A DNA stretch of 64,000 nt, from the NCBI RefSeq assembly GCF_001625215.2, contig NC_030383.2, forward strand, positions 61,060,949 to 61,124,948. The letters are read 5' to 3'. Numbering within the stretch: the stretch's first letter is position 1; each line of letters starts with the position of its first letter. This DNA comes from Daucus carota subsp. sativus (lineage: Eukaryota; Streptophyta; Magnoliopsida; Apiales; Apiaceae). This document shows positions 24,280-36,409 of this stretch, piece after piece. The notes under the pieces were generated by a model, which saw nothing but the letters and a program-made list of their open reading frames with translations, ran no database searches and was not told where the DNA came from. The position numbers and the translations under genes were made by a program.

Positions 24280-26966
24280 TACTTATAGTCTTGTTTTTGA
24301 AATGCTTTAGCTGAGAGAGAGAGAGAGAGAGGGAGGGAGGGAGAGACTTAAAATCTTGATTTTGAAATGCTTTAGCTGATTAGAGAGAGAGATGTGAGAT
24401 GCTTAAAGTTTTGATTTTGAAAATTTTGAGCTGATTTGGCGAGTGTTTGTGTGTGTGTGTGAGAGATGATACTTACAGTTCTGATTTTGAATTGTTTTAG
24501 CTGATAGCTGACTGTGAATGCATGTGTGTAATTTAGTGATTGTATGAGATGGAGATGCTTGAAGTTTTAATGTTGTAATGTCTTAGCTGATTCAGTGAAT
24601 CTGTGTTTTTTTGTGTTTTGATGATTGCTTTTGTTTTGTATTTGATGCAGTACGCCAGATTACATTACCCCGACTGAGGCGCATATTCCGATTAATTTGG
24701 ATTGTAATAAGGTAAGACTTGACTGAGATGAGATTTATGTTTTTAATTCTGGAGGTGATATAAGCGTGTGTTGATTTTGCTTAATTTGTTTGCAGGAAAA
24801 TGAATGTCCGAAATCACCAGAGAAAATAAAGACCGGTAAAGCTATGAAACAGAGACAGGGTAAGATTTGAATATAGGTTATCATGAGGTTTTGAAATTGT
24901 AACTCTATTTCCGGTATCATTGTTATGCTAAAGTTAATCTATCAAGCAATTTCACTAATTTAGGACTGAGGTTATTTTTGCTATGAAATCGCTCTTTAAT
25001 ATTTGGACATCACAATAAACCAATTATTGGGAAATGCTGTTCAAGCATATATATGTAAAATGGAGGTTATAATTTATTTTAAAGTGATTCTGTGAATTAT
25101 CTGCTTAGAATTTGGTTAATGATCGAAACACAGCTGCACTGTAAGTCAATCACATATCCATGGCAAAATAAAGCCATTGATTGCTATTACTCTATTCTGC
25201 TGAGACTTTTGATTTTTGAATATACCTTTGGAATGTTTTATCATATAGGTTAAATAAATTACTGAATTTTCAGAGCAAAATTTTATACAGAAAAGCGAAG
25301 TAGCTTACATTGATAGACCTTATTAGCCCAATTCAAATTACCAATGACCGAATTGGTACCCCATCTCTATTTGTGGACCTTGAAAACCCTTGTGAATTTT
25401 TGAAGCATCCTTAAAGATTTAATAAACAAGTTGATGTTTCTGATAATTACACAAGCGAACCTACCCCATCATCCTTGTCTTGTCACTACTAGGCTCATTT
25501 TGATCGCCACTATCGTGTTTTCTTAAACCTTCTGATCTTCTTGCATATATATTATCATCACTTGTATTTTCATTATACTATTTCAGGCTTTTACATGCAA
25601 TTATTACTACATATGCCTAATGGTGTCAAATTAAATTTGCAGATGGAACAAACATGATTGGATCTGGCTTTTCTTTTAATCAACCAGCATTGGAAGTTGC
25701 AGATGATTTACCTGTGGTTCATGATAGCAGAACAGTACAACCAATAAGTACTGATTCACAAAGGAACCACAGTTATGTGTCACAGTCTGCAGTGGCGTTA
25801 CGTTGTCGAGTGATGCCTCCCCCTTGCATGAAGAATCCTTATCTTATGGATGATTCAGGTGTTGATATAGACCCATTCGGCAGTAGCAGATCTAAGTGTG
25901 AAGGTATACTAATTTTATCGTTTCTTTTACGGTTATTGTTATTGAAGGTGAAATTGGTATTATTATGAGATAATATAAGTTTTAATTCATTATTGAGGAA
26001 GGTAGAATCCGAAAGATGATACCAAGATGTATGTAAATCAATTATGTAGTCTCTACCCCTTAATTTTTGGTCAATTTTCTGATCATGTTATTTTATGCAA
26101 ACATTCAGGTCTTTTTCCTTCATCCATCAGCGGTGATGGCCTTTCACGCTACCGCACAGATTTTCATGAGATAGAGGTGAATTTTTGTGTAATTTGTACA
26201 TATTCAGGGATCTGTTGTTTAATGATGGTTTTGACGATTCCATTACACTTCAGCAAATTGGTAATGGAAACTTTAGTCGAGTATTCAAAGCTTTGAAGAG
26301 AATCGATGGTTGCATGTATGCAGTTAAACATAGCACGAGACAACTACATCTAGACATGGAAAGGTAACGCCACAAAGCTTGACAATTAAGGATTTATGGA
26401 AGTTATTTGTTTGCATTATGTAAGTAACTTGCTAATGGAATCATTGCAGGCGTAAAGCTTTGATGGAAGTTCAAGCCCTGGCTGCTTTAGGTTTGCATCT
26501 TACTCTACTTTGTCGTCCCATATCTCCTACTTATAGTCATCATATGGTACTATCCTAACCATTACTCTTTTGCAGGATCACATGAAAACATTGTTGGGTA
26601 TTATACCTCATGGTTTGAGAATGAAAAGCTCTATATTCAGTTGGAACTTTGTGAGCGTAGCCTAGCTATCAATGGAAAATCTAAATTATACACGGAGGGA
26701 GAGGTCTTAGAAGCAATGCACCAGGTTAACCTTAATCCTGAAATTTAGATCGGAACTTTGGAAGTGAACAGTGACTCATGATTACATTAAAATTTGTAAT
26801 TGTAATATGGCCACTATCTAGATAGTGATCCAATGTCATTTGCCTTTTGTTTATCGTAATAGCATTAGATTTTGACTGTCGTTCATATAGGGACACATGC
26901 AGTTCTAATATATGCAAGTAACATTTAGCACTTCAGAGATTCTTTTGCACTTAATGAAATAAATCA

Positions 26967-27014
<48 letters not shown>

Positions 27015-28130
27015 TTGGGTGTCATCTTATTTGTTGGAAAAAATAATTTTGATTACCTCGACAAGTTTGTATAATACTAACCATCTGTGGTGGACTGGGG
27101 GAGAAAAAGCTGTCAGTTTATAGGATGAATATGCTCAAAGTGAAAGCATGACTCTTTTATTGAAAAGCATGCTAGCAGGCGATGCACATTTTGGACATCC
27201 CACCTTTCCTATGTTGTAGATTCTAGTTTTGCATGTGCTTAATTGCTTATGATTAATGTTGATTTTGTACAGATAGCCAAGGCATTGCGATATATACATG
27301 AGAGAGGGGTTGCCCACTTAGATGTGAAGCCCGAAAATATTTATGTCAAAAATGGCCTATATAAACTTGGTGATTTTGGATGTGCAACTCTTTTGGACGC
27401 GAGCCTGCCAATTGAAGAAGGGGATGCACGTTATATGCCCCAAGAAATTCTGAATGAGAATTATGATCACCTTGATAAGGTGGACATCTTTTCGCTAGGA
27501 GCTACTATATATGAGCTTGTTAAGGGGTCAACCTTGCCAGAGTCTGGTCCTCATTTTCTCCATCTAAGGGAAGGAAAACTGCCACTTCTTCCTGGCCATA
27601 GTGTACAATTTCAAAGTTTACTCAAGGTAAATCCAGTATTTCTTTTTTTACATTAACCAAGCCTGTTTGAACTTTCAATTATCTACACTGTTTATGTTCA
27701 CTAACTGATATATTATGTAATGAACAAAACTTTGATATGCGGAAAATTAAATCAGCCCAAACACTTGGTTTAAAATGAGAAAAAAAATAATATAAGGTTC
27801 TTTTCCTGGAAAGAGGTAGTATTTAGTTAGACACCTATCTGGCGATTACGAACCCAATAAAAGTTTGGTGATACTTTTGACTATATTTCCATCTGTTTCA
27901 TAGTGATAGTGGTGGGCACTGGGCAATGCAGTATATCTGCAGTTGTCTGTTACTGAAATTTTAGTACAAAAGTAATCCCATTGGCACTTGCAATCTTATT
28001 GTGCACTTTTTCCATTTTGTCAATAATTCAGGCTATGATGGACCCAGATCCAATGCGGCGACCTTCTGCTAAGGAAGTAGTGGAAAACCAACTTTTTGAT
28101 CGAATCCTCAGAAATACAAAAACCAAGTAA
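23885..28130 (+). CDS. WEE1: WEE1 protein kinase, cell-cycle inhibitor
   Basis: Ten exons: 23885-24198, 24651-24711, 24796-24859, 25643-25903, 26109-26176, 26254-26363, 26450-26490, 26576-26724, 27273-27626 and 28032-28130. All introns are GT-AG; total 506 residues, close to Arabidopsis WEE1. The N-terminal half is low-complexity and basic. The kinase domain begins near residue 250: glycine loop IGNGNFSRV (258-266), ATP lysine in YAVK (K281), catalytic HLDVKPEN (D373) and metal-binding GDFGC (D390). The Wee1-type stretch EGDARYMPQEIL (405-416) replaces the usual APE region. WEE1 phosphorylates CDKs on the inhibitory tyrosine and acts in the DNA-damage checkpoint in plants (family knowledge). 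Intron 1 holds a degenerate minisatellite and intron 8 a (TAA)n tract. Confidence 0.96.
24212..24605. repeat. Degenerate minisatellite in WEE1 intron 1
   Basis: About six copies of a unit containing 'TTTTGAAATGCTTTAGCTGA' plus a GA-rich spacer; the TTTAGCTG cores start near 24233, 24306, 24371, 24427, 24497 and 24582. Spacing is 56-85 bp, mostly because the (GA)n parts differ in length. The array starts within about 14 bp of the exon 1 donor. Confidence 0.8.
26968..27010. repeat. (TAA)n microsatellite
   Basis: About 14 TAA/AAT units in WEE1 intron 8. Confidence 0.9.
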
Positions 28131-29512
28131 GGCCATTTTCTTGATGAACATATTTTAGGACTAGGGAAATGGAGTTGAACGGCTATATATGCTCATTAGC
28201 CAAGTTTGATCCTTGATAGCAGCAAGAAGACAATGGCTTTGTAATGCTTTCTTGGTTAGTATAATGTAATTATTATCTTCAGAGTGTATTGCACCATAAT
28301 TTTGCTCGAGTTACATGGTGCATATTTGTAAAAAGACAACCATCCTGGAGAACTGTTCAGTAATGTATTGTGCTGATAGCAGACTGCCAGTAAAATTAAT
28401 GCAGAGCTAATGCACTTCCTCAAGTCTCTGATCTTATATGAATAGAGTACATCATATATTTTTCAAGTCTTACCAATTTATGTTAAAATACAAGTCTCTT
28501 GCCTAATACTATGGCACTATTTTATAATTTTCCTAGATCTGAATTTTAATATACTGACAGCATCATGTGCTTTCCTTTTAATTACTGGATTCATCTTAGT
28601 GTTTGATGGACTTTTGTCCTGATGCAATTGCTAGAGGAATGTCATTCCTAGTTGATACTCCCCTTTATATATGATATAGCGTAGAAAGTCGTTATCAGGA
28701 ATGCTATATTGTTTACTGTCGAATGCAAAATAAATGAGTTCCAAAGGCTAGGGATTAGTTTAGTCTAATGAGTTTTGTTTTGATATTGACAGTTTGTTTT
28801 AACATATGTTCTGTCTTGCATCTGGTTATGTTCTTCATTAAAATATTTCATCAGTCTTCTTCCCCAGTGAAATACCAGTACAAGTTCTCTATGATTGGAT
28901 CATTCTAAAGTTTATCATATATTTCTCAATTTCATCGAGTATCCTATTCGATTATGTATAGAAATGTTTCTTTCATTGTTCCGATCTTTTAGAAGTTCTC
29001 GCTGAGAAGAAACTGCCTCAAATGGCAGCTATATGGCTGAAGAAGCATTTTGCTTTGATTCTATAACGCTGAATTCATTAAAATACCAAAGCACTCAGAT
29101 GTTTCTGTTCTTTTGCAATACATTTTTTAAGTAGTGGTCCTGAGAACAACATCAAGCCCCTACTAGAACTTCATAGATGAGATCAGATGCTTTAAAAAAG
29201 CATAGATATGTAGTATGTGTATGTACAGTTTATGCATTATAGGAGTTGGAGTTAGAATCTGAAAGAAAGCTGGGAAGACAGATATATAAATATTATTTCA
29301 TATGCATTGAAACTCTAGAATAAGAAAGAATTCTCCAAAGTTGCTGAGTCTTTTTCATGAATAGAGTGTCTGAATCCACTATCAGGTGAAGTAAATTAGT
29401 TTAATACTACCCAGTTGTTAATGGGATCCTCAAGATTATCCATTCATTCTCTCTTCCTAATCTAACTAGGCTAGGTGATCTGGTCACAGCTTGCCATAAG
29501 TATTGTGAAGAC

Positions 29513-30241
29513 TAGGGGTGAGCAAAAATTCTCCAGACCGACCGAAACCGGCCGATCCAATCCGTCCAAACCGAATTTAACGGTTTAATAACGGTTTGGT
29601 TTGGTTATGGTTTCAAATTTTAAAAACCGAATTATTTCGGATTGGTTTCGGTTTTTACCTCCAAACCGACCGATAAATCCGAACCGAACCGAATGTGTAG
29701 ATTTAAACATTAATATACATGTACTAATAATGTATTACTAACAATAAAATTATAATCTACAAAAAAAAATGTAAAATCTTAAACATATAAAAGGTATCCT
29801 AGTAAAGATTTTCTTTAAAAATATTATTTATTCTATTTTATGATATTAATTTTGATGTATGTATTATGTTTCCATTCTTTTTATTTATATTTTTATAAAA
29901 GTATACGAATCACATTTTTTTTATTTTATTCCGTCTCTTTTATTTATAAATCTAATGTATTGTTGTATCCTCTTTAAATATGATTAAATAGAAAATATAA
30001 ATTGAATTTTTCATTCCTTTTTTTCAAGTTAAAATTTAATTATGTTGCTAACTTTGTTTTAAATTTAAAAAACGGTTTAAACCGAAACCAAACCAAACCG
30101 AACCGTTTTAAACGGATTGGTTTGGTTTGGAATTTAAACATAATAGTTTGGTTTTGGATTAAGATTTTGAAAAACCGATTATTTCGGTTTGGTTTAGTTT
30201 AGACCCTCCAAACCGTCCAAACCGCCCGATGCTCACCCCTA
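29513..30241. mobile_element. hAT non-autonomous element, AAACCGAACCG type
   Basis: The left end TAGGGGTGAGCA and the same sequence on the other strand at the right end are perfect inverted repeats. The flanks GTGAAGAC (29505-29512 and 30242-30249) are a perfect 8-bp duplication. Arrays of AAACCGAACCG and GGTTTGGTTT units lie just inside both ends in opposite orientation around an AT-rich core. 729 bp, no coding capacity. Confidence 0.95.
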
Positions 30242-30816
30242 GTGAAGACTATGAACCCGTTTGATTGAGTTTATAGTTGTGACTTATGAATTAAAGTGAC
30301 TTAATTTGATAAGTTGAGATTTTAAAATGTTTGTTTGATTTATTAGTGACTTCAAGTCAGTTTCTGACTTATTACATAAATAATCACTTTTCAGCTAAAA
30401 CTTGAAATATTATATCGTATGCGGAAGGATCATGATCCCTCGTCAATTAAATACTCACGCTCTCGTATCTCCACCGAGTTATGACTCTCTGCCCCTGATG
30501 ATTGTAGGGCAGGGTAAGTGCTAAGAATGTCACCATCAGAAATGTCAAACATGTAAAAATATCTGTTCAGCAGCCACCATGGTCCCTATAGTTGGCAATA
30601 AATCACCATCGAAATATTTATATATTCGATGTTACTGGTTAGATTTAAGACATGAACCATTACGGCTTATCCTGTTATTCATGATGTTCTTTCATCAGAG
30701 TTTAAACTTCAGTTTCAATACATTATAAGAACAAAGAGCTCAAAGACCAACTTAATATATGACCTTAGAGGGTTGGTCGGTTCTGATCTTCATTACTAAT
30801 CTGGAATCAACTGCGG

Positions 30817-30977
30817 GTTAAAATTTGTATTGACATACAAATTAATGAAACCAACATATAGGTTGATCGGGTTAATATTTGCATTATACACGAAATAATG
30901 AAACCAATCATTATGTTGGCCGGATTAAAATTTGCATTATGATACGAATTAATGAAACCAACCAATAGGAGGATAGA
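30817..30977. repeat. Tandem array, period 53-54 bp, three copies
   Basis: Each copy contains TTAAAATTTGCATT and then AATTAATGAAACCAA. The AATGAAACCA core starts at 30844, 30897 and 30951. The copies have diverged by a few substitutions and small indels. Confidence 0.85.
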
Positions 30978-31199
30978 ATCAAAATCGATTAACTATAACA
31001 GTATATTTTAGGTTAGTTATAATGATCATAGTATTTCCGATCTCTCTGTCCATCAACGCCATTATAAAAATCGAATACTTTTTTATTCACGTGATCACCT
31101 CACCTAGTGTCATATTCACAATAAACGGCATAAACCAACAATTATTTTGTGATCGACTATTTACGACCTGAAATCGGTTAGATATGTTTGACGACCGTT

Positions 31200-31345
31200 G
31201 TGATTAAGGAACTCAAATCACGTAATTGGCTCACAATGATATAACCATTGCATCAAAAGCGACCATATTCGTAATGACTATTGCGGATCATCACATGTCA
31301 TTCACAATCATTTTTGGTCGTTTATGAACTGTTTTTCTTGTAGTT
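31200..31345. mobile_element. Solitary CACTA (En/Spm-type) terminus
   Basis: Read on the minus strand from about 31344, the sequence starts ACTACAAGAAAAACAGTTC, matching the CACTACAAGAAAA end of plant CACTA elements with the first base lost. Subterminal GCGACCAT and CGACCAAAAATG motifs follow. The opposite terminus was not found in the window, so this is a truncated remnant. Confidence 0.55.
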
Positions 31346-31467
31346 CTATTTTGACAGCTGCCTTCATATTTGTTGTGGCACTAATTGCTTCCTCTGCCAT
31401 GATCAATATTAGAGGGATTTACATATGGGAAATATGGCCATGTTAGGGAATTAGCAGTTAGTTGTTC

Positions 31468-31545
31468 GCGGATTAAATTAGATGTTTTGAATAGCGGATT
31501 AAAATAAATTTTTTGACTAGCGGATTGAATTGACGGTTTCTTATA
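31468..31545. repeat. 26-bp tandem array, three copies
   Basis: GCGGATT starts at 31468, 31494 and 31520, an exact 26-bp period, with TTTTGA between. The left flank TTAGCAGTTAGTTG and AACCGCTAACC near 31600 may be the ends of a small element that contains it. Confidence 0.75.
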
Positions 31546-31689
31546 AAATTGTCTGGTAAAATAACTGTTTGATGAGCTTTTTGTAACACATACCCAAACC
31601 GCTAACCAAATTGAAATGGTCAAACTTTAAAACACCCTAAATCTCTAAATTTATCCCAAACCTCTAACTTTAAACAGGGCCATGGTATC

Positions 31690-31875
31690 CAGAGCAATCT
31701 ACTTTCCAATTCTATACTACAATGCTGGTTAGAGGAGAAAAGCATAGCTGCTTACCAGGATCATTATTCTAACATTTCCCGAGCCTGAGTTTTGATACCA
31801 TATTAAGTGACCAATTCACCCACAACCTCAAGATGTTAGGACTTATCAGGATCATATATTATTCTAACAGTTTAC
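31690..31875 (-). mobile_element. TRIM-like LTR element fossil
   Basis: Read on the minus strand, TGTTAGAATAATATATGATC near 31870 recurs as TGTTAGAATAATGATCCTGG near 31775. A TATGGTATC primer-binding-like motif lies between the two. This pattern (short direct repeats around a primer-binding site, no coding region) fits a terminal-repeat retrotransposon in miniature. It is a broken remnant. Confidence 0.5.
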
Positions 31876-32135
31876 TATATATTTTGTCTTCCACTTTCTT
31901 CTTTTGCTAACTTCATTCATATTTAGTTGAGTAATCCCGACCTTCAATTTGTTCTGCAGTTATTATCAGTAATGTAATAGTACTCTAGATCTTGCATCAA
32001 AAAGAGTAGCATTAAGACAACAATTAGTACTATGAAGTTGCTGCAGGTGATATGAGTTGACATGCAAATTATGACATGGTCATGCATATTATATACACAG
32101 TTGAAAGGATGCTTCCCCATTTCTAATTCCTCCTG

Positions 32136-32183
32136 CACACACACACACACATGTGTGTGTGTGTGAGCGCGCGCGCACATGTG
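32136..32183. repeat. (CA)n(TG)n plus (GC)n tract
   Basis: About eight CA units are followed by about seven TG units, making a palindrome of 30 bp, then a GCGCGCGC run and ACATGTG. It is alternating purine-pyrimidine throughout. Confidence 0.9.
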
Positions 32184-32577
32184 TCGGCAAGCTCTCACAA
32201 GCAGGCAGGTGTAGGCCACAGCTTAACTCAGGTTAATTAACTTTCAAAACTGCTTAAACTAAATTATTAACACTAACTATGACCAACTTGGATGGGGGAC
32301 CATTTGATAAACATTGTTAAGTCTTTTGTTTTTATTTTATTAGGGTTTTGGCATCCTTGATTACATAAGTAAAGTAACCTAACTTGTACTATTAAGCTAA
32401 ATTGCCTGCCACTGTCTCCTATTGAGGATGCTCATGGCCTCATGGTGCATATGTAAATAACATACACATGATCTCTGTTTTTATGAATATAATTGCCTAA
32501 TTTTTGGTTTAGGAGGGTGATTAATCGATACAACGTGTCTGTGTTTAAGAGGGTAAACATCTTTTTTCTATAAATAA

Positions 32578-33012
32578 ATGGAGAATAATAGAGTGGTTAA
32601 GTACAATTTTGCTGCAGCAGGTGCTAGTACTACTGACGCGTCAGGAGATCATCAAGACGATACAAAGGAGCAAGATCGGTTGCTGCCAATAGCTAATGTG
32701 GGCCGCATCATGAAGCAGATCCTACCAAGTAACGCGAAAATATCAAAAGAAGGGAAAGAGACTATGCAAGAATGTGTATCTGAGTTTATTAGCTTTGTGA
32801 CTAGTGAAGCATCTGACAAGTGTCACAAGGAGAAGAGGAAGACGGTTAATGGCGACGATATCTGCTGGGCTCTTGGGAGTCTAGGGTTTGATGATTATGC
32901 CGAGCCACTAAAGAGGTATTTGTGTAGATTTAGGGAATTTGAAGTAGAGAAAGCAAATCACCATAAGGCCAGCAATAGAAATGAAGAAACTGAAGAATTA
33001 AGGTTTAATTGA
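32578..33012 (+). CDS. NF-YB transcription factor subunit (non-LEC1 type, NF-YB5-like)
   Basis: A single-exon frame of 144 codons. The histone-fold core spans about residues 32-122: [58 protein letters not shown] and [19 protein letters not shown]. It pairs with NF-YC and NF-YA to bind CCAAT boxes (family knowledge). At the position where LEC1-type proteins have a critical aspartate there is Lys57, so it is a non-LEC1 form. The [17 protein letters not shown] block and the short tails recall Arabidopsis NF-YB5 and NF-YB4. A TATAAATAA motif abuts the start codon (32569-32577), too close to act as the TATA box for this ATG. Confidence 0.93.
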   Translation: MENNRVVKYNFAAAGASTTDASGDHQDDTKEQDRLLPIANVGRIMKQILPSNAKISKEGKETMQECVSEFISFVTSEASDKCHKEKRKTVNGDDICWALGSLGFDDYAEPLKRYLCRFREFEVEKANHHKASNRNEETEELRFN

Positions 33013-36000
33013 AGACTGATTGAAGAATATTTTTCCTAATTAAGCTATGTATGTTTAAAGGGCTGTTGAGATCTCTGAAGGTTCATTAATCAAATTTATG
33101 GACAAGATCGAGTAGAAGCTCCGTTTATCAGGTACTGTTATAATGATTTGCTACGATGCCATGAGAGAATAAAAAATGATCTGTATAGCTAGTTAGCTAG
33201 GTCTCTTGGATTTGGCTTTGGGCCGGTATCTTTGAGTGCAGGCTTAAGAACAAAACCGTTCTTAATTCCTAACTGAATTAGTCTTTGATCTTCAATTCAC
33301 TACCCTTGGAAGGGTGCAGGCGATGTTAAATCTGTCTAATTTGCTTATTGACTTGGTTTTGGGCAAAAAATAAGAAGCTTTAGTTTTCTGTGAGTACCAG
33401 GCAGCCTTTGTTATTGCCCTAATTTGCTTGCCTTCTCCTATATTGTTTTTGTGATGGTTAATTCAAGCTTATATATAGACTTCGTAATTGTCTTTAAGAA
33501 CTATCAGACAGCTGAATTGTTTTAGATGCTCGGAGGGTCAATGTGCCTCTTCCTGGTTCAATGTGATAATATATAAACTCCACACACTGGCTATTCTACA
33601 TTATTCTGCAGTTGCCTTGTTATATCCGAACTCATGTTGCTCGTTATTAGCTAGATAAAACTCGAATGATGCAAAATTCTAGCTTATAATTATAAGCTAA
33701 AACTGAAGACATCACCTTCAGTACTGAGTACCCTTTGGTATACACAATAACATATGCTTTACTATCAATTTCTTAAGTTATATATACTCATATACACCCA
33801 CACGCGTGTCGATGTTACTGTTTAATATCAATTTCATCAATCTTCCTTGATGTAACAGTACATGCATCATGCATGCATTCAGCACAGTATCTGCAGAAAC
33901 CATCCGGTTCAGTTTCACTTCTTGTTGTCTAATCATAAACGTCGAACAATTAAGTATTTAATTATAATCCCTAGCTACTAGTTTGCCTAATGTCCCTAAT
34001 TAATTATATGTGATATGCCACATCTTGGAGACATCAATCTGCAGAAAAAGCAGCAAGGATATTGATTCGAAATGTGTAGAAGAGTCAACATTATGCTTGC
34101 AAAGTTGCGAAACGTACAATGTAAATGCTTATAAAATGGATGTTTGTAAGGTTGTCTTTAATTTAAACCCATGGAGTAGAGACAGGACCACAAGATGAAT
34201 ATTAGTAGCTAGGCTCCCAGAAATGCTTGGTTTATTGTGATCTAAACTCTCCTTAAGCTTTCTGTATCATGCTAGCTAGATAACTACTTTATATAATCAA
34301 TTCATAAGATTGATAAATGGGAGCATCTTCCAACTACTGAGGAGGAGGAGGATCACATGCATGGAGTCTAGGTCACTGCACTGTTTTATCAGTATACATT
34401 AAAATGAAAGGTTTTTTTTTTTTTTTTTTAATGTGATAGAGTAATTCTAATCTTGCTACATGAGCTTAATTAAAGAAAATAAGGGTTAAGGAGCAAATTA
34501 TAACACTTGCATCATTGCATGTGTTTGGATTGAGAGCATATACCCTCTCATGTTTATAAATGGACTAATAAGTCCACAAAGATTTCAATAACGGTGAAAA
34601 ACCCTCCTTTCATGAAACTCACAATGCAGATATTTTTCCGATTAAAAAATTCTCGAGCCGGATTGATTCATTGTTAATCCAAAATTAACCTAAAAAACAT
34701 GGGTCAGCTTCGGTAAAAATTCGGGTTACTAGAAACAGATTCAAGTTACTCGAAATTCGGATTATATGGACCAAGATTGTATTGAATATTTTGATTTATT
34801 AAATTTTTGGACCTGATTTGAGTTTTTTAAAATTGATAATATCTGCAAATTTCCCGATAAGTATAAAAAATGGCTTTGTAATGTAGATTATATTTACAAA
34901 CCGACTCTGGTACAATTTAGCTTTTTGTAACCATGATTAATGCTATTTTGTCTTCCTTAAAAAATAAAATTCAATTAAAATCATTAACAACCCATGATTT
35001 TGTTGCATCTCTAGGATACAATATATTTCATTTTTCAGCAAAAGACAATCATAGATATCATAGATATATATAAAAATGGAGTCACCGATATCTCAAGAAA
35101 TAAAAGATGAATATTATAGAGTTCAATATTTTTTATAAAACAAGAGGAGGAATATCAAAATGTGAAAAGTACATATAAAAAGAAATACCAGGAGAACAAC
35201 TAAAAGTGATAAAATATAAACAAAATTTTATGTATTCGTGGACCATGGTCATGGAAGCCTAGTGATGGTTTTATTTTTTGGGAGCCGTCTTATACTTTTA
35301 ATTTATCCATGCGGTGAAATATGATATCCAACTATCCTTACAGCGAGACATATATACATATTTATAATTTTAAATAAGAATGCACAAACATACATTATTT
35401 TTTATATGATATGATTGTATATTAGTTGATACTCACCTATTATATTACTTAGAATTAGTATTGTTTTGGAAAACCTCAATCTCTTTCAAAGCTCACAAAA
35501 GAAAACATTCAAGTCTTCGTAAAAAAAAAGAAAGAAAACATTAGTCGTACAAATTCTACCCCCTTCTTATATTGGGCTTAGTTTCTTTTTCTTTCTTTTT
35601 TGTAGTTTAAACTTGAGGCCCAACCCATTATCTAAAAGAAGATGGTGAGTGGTGACACATAAAACAAGAATAGGCTAAAACAATTTGAATCTCTATCTTG
35701 CGTCATGCGGCCCATTTAGGATCTCTGTACTTACTATTGTATTATGAATGGTAAATTAGAAATGAGTTTGCCACATTAATTCATCACTTATTCACTTCAA
35801 TATATCTCATATCTGCCAACTTTTATCCATATGAGATGTTGAAATCCTACGGATCAACCCACATTTAATTCTAATATAAATTAGCTATAATATATATAAT
35901 ATACAATATTGAGACACTAATCAAAATTATAATCTCAATAAGACATCTTTACAACTATATTCATTAATTCAAGAAAACTTAATTAATTATTATACAATAA

Positions 36001-36409
36001 GGATTTAATCAATTTGACATCTATATTTTCCACACCAATATCTAGTCATGGTTCATTAAGGAGGTCGGTACATATATTATTTCAAAACAAATTCTCTCAC
36101 ATACATCTTTTTAATATTAAAAACAATTTATGAATATAAATATTTTTCGAAAACTTCTGATCAATTCTCGATTCTCGCTCACTCGAGATTAACTAAAATT
36201 AATCAAAATTTTAAACTCATATTCTAATACATAGCAACATATCATAATCAACTTAATCTAATCTCACTAAATTCAATAAAAAATCTATTTTTTCTTAAAA
36301 AAAAATAAGAAAATGCGAAGAATGTAGCAAGAATGATTTGTAAGCAAACATAAAAATTAAAAATTTTTGTAAGTAGTATAAATCTAAGTAAACCCAACCA
36401 AAGCACTAA
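33013..36409. other. Intergenic region between NF-YB and the SANT-like gene
   Basis: AT-rich, with a T18 run near 34411-34429. The 62-codon frame at 34010-34198 has no recognisable pattern. I see no gene or clear element. Confidence 0.5.

Larger units (their letters stand above)
28131..32577. other. Intergenic region between WEE1 and NF-YB
   Basis: The first 1.4 kb shows nothing but the WEE1 3' flank. Then follow an hAT element (29513-30241), two tandem arrays, a CACTA terminus, a TRIM-like fossil and a (CA)n/(TG)n tract. No gene is seen. Confidence 0.55.

Noticed and set aside
34010-34198. 62-codon frame with several cysteines
   Set aside because: No signal peptide or cysteine pattern of a known peptide family, and no promoter context; likely chance.
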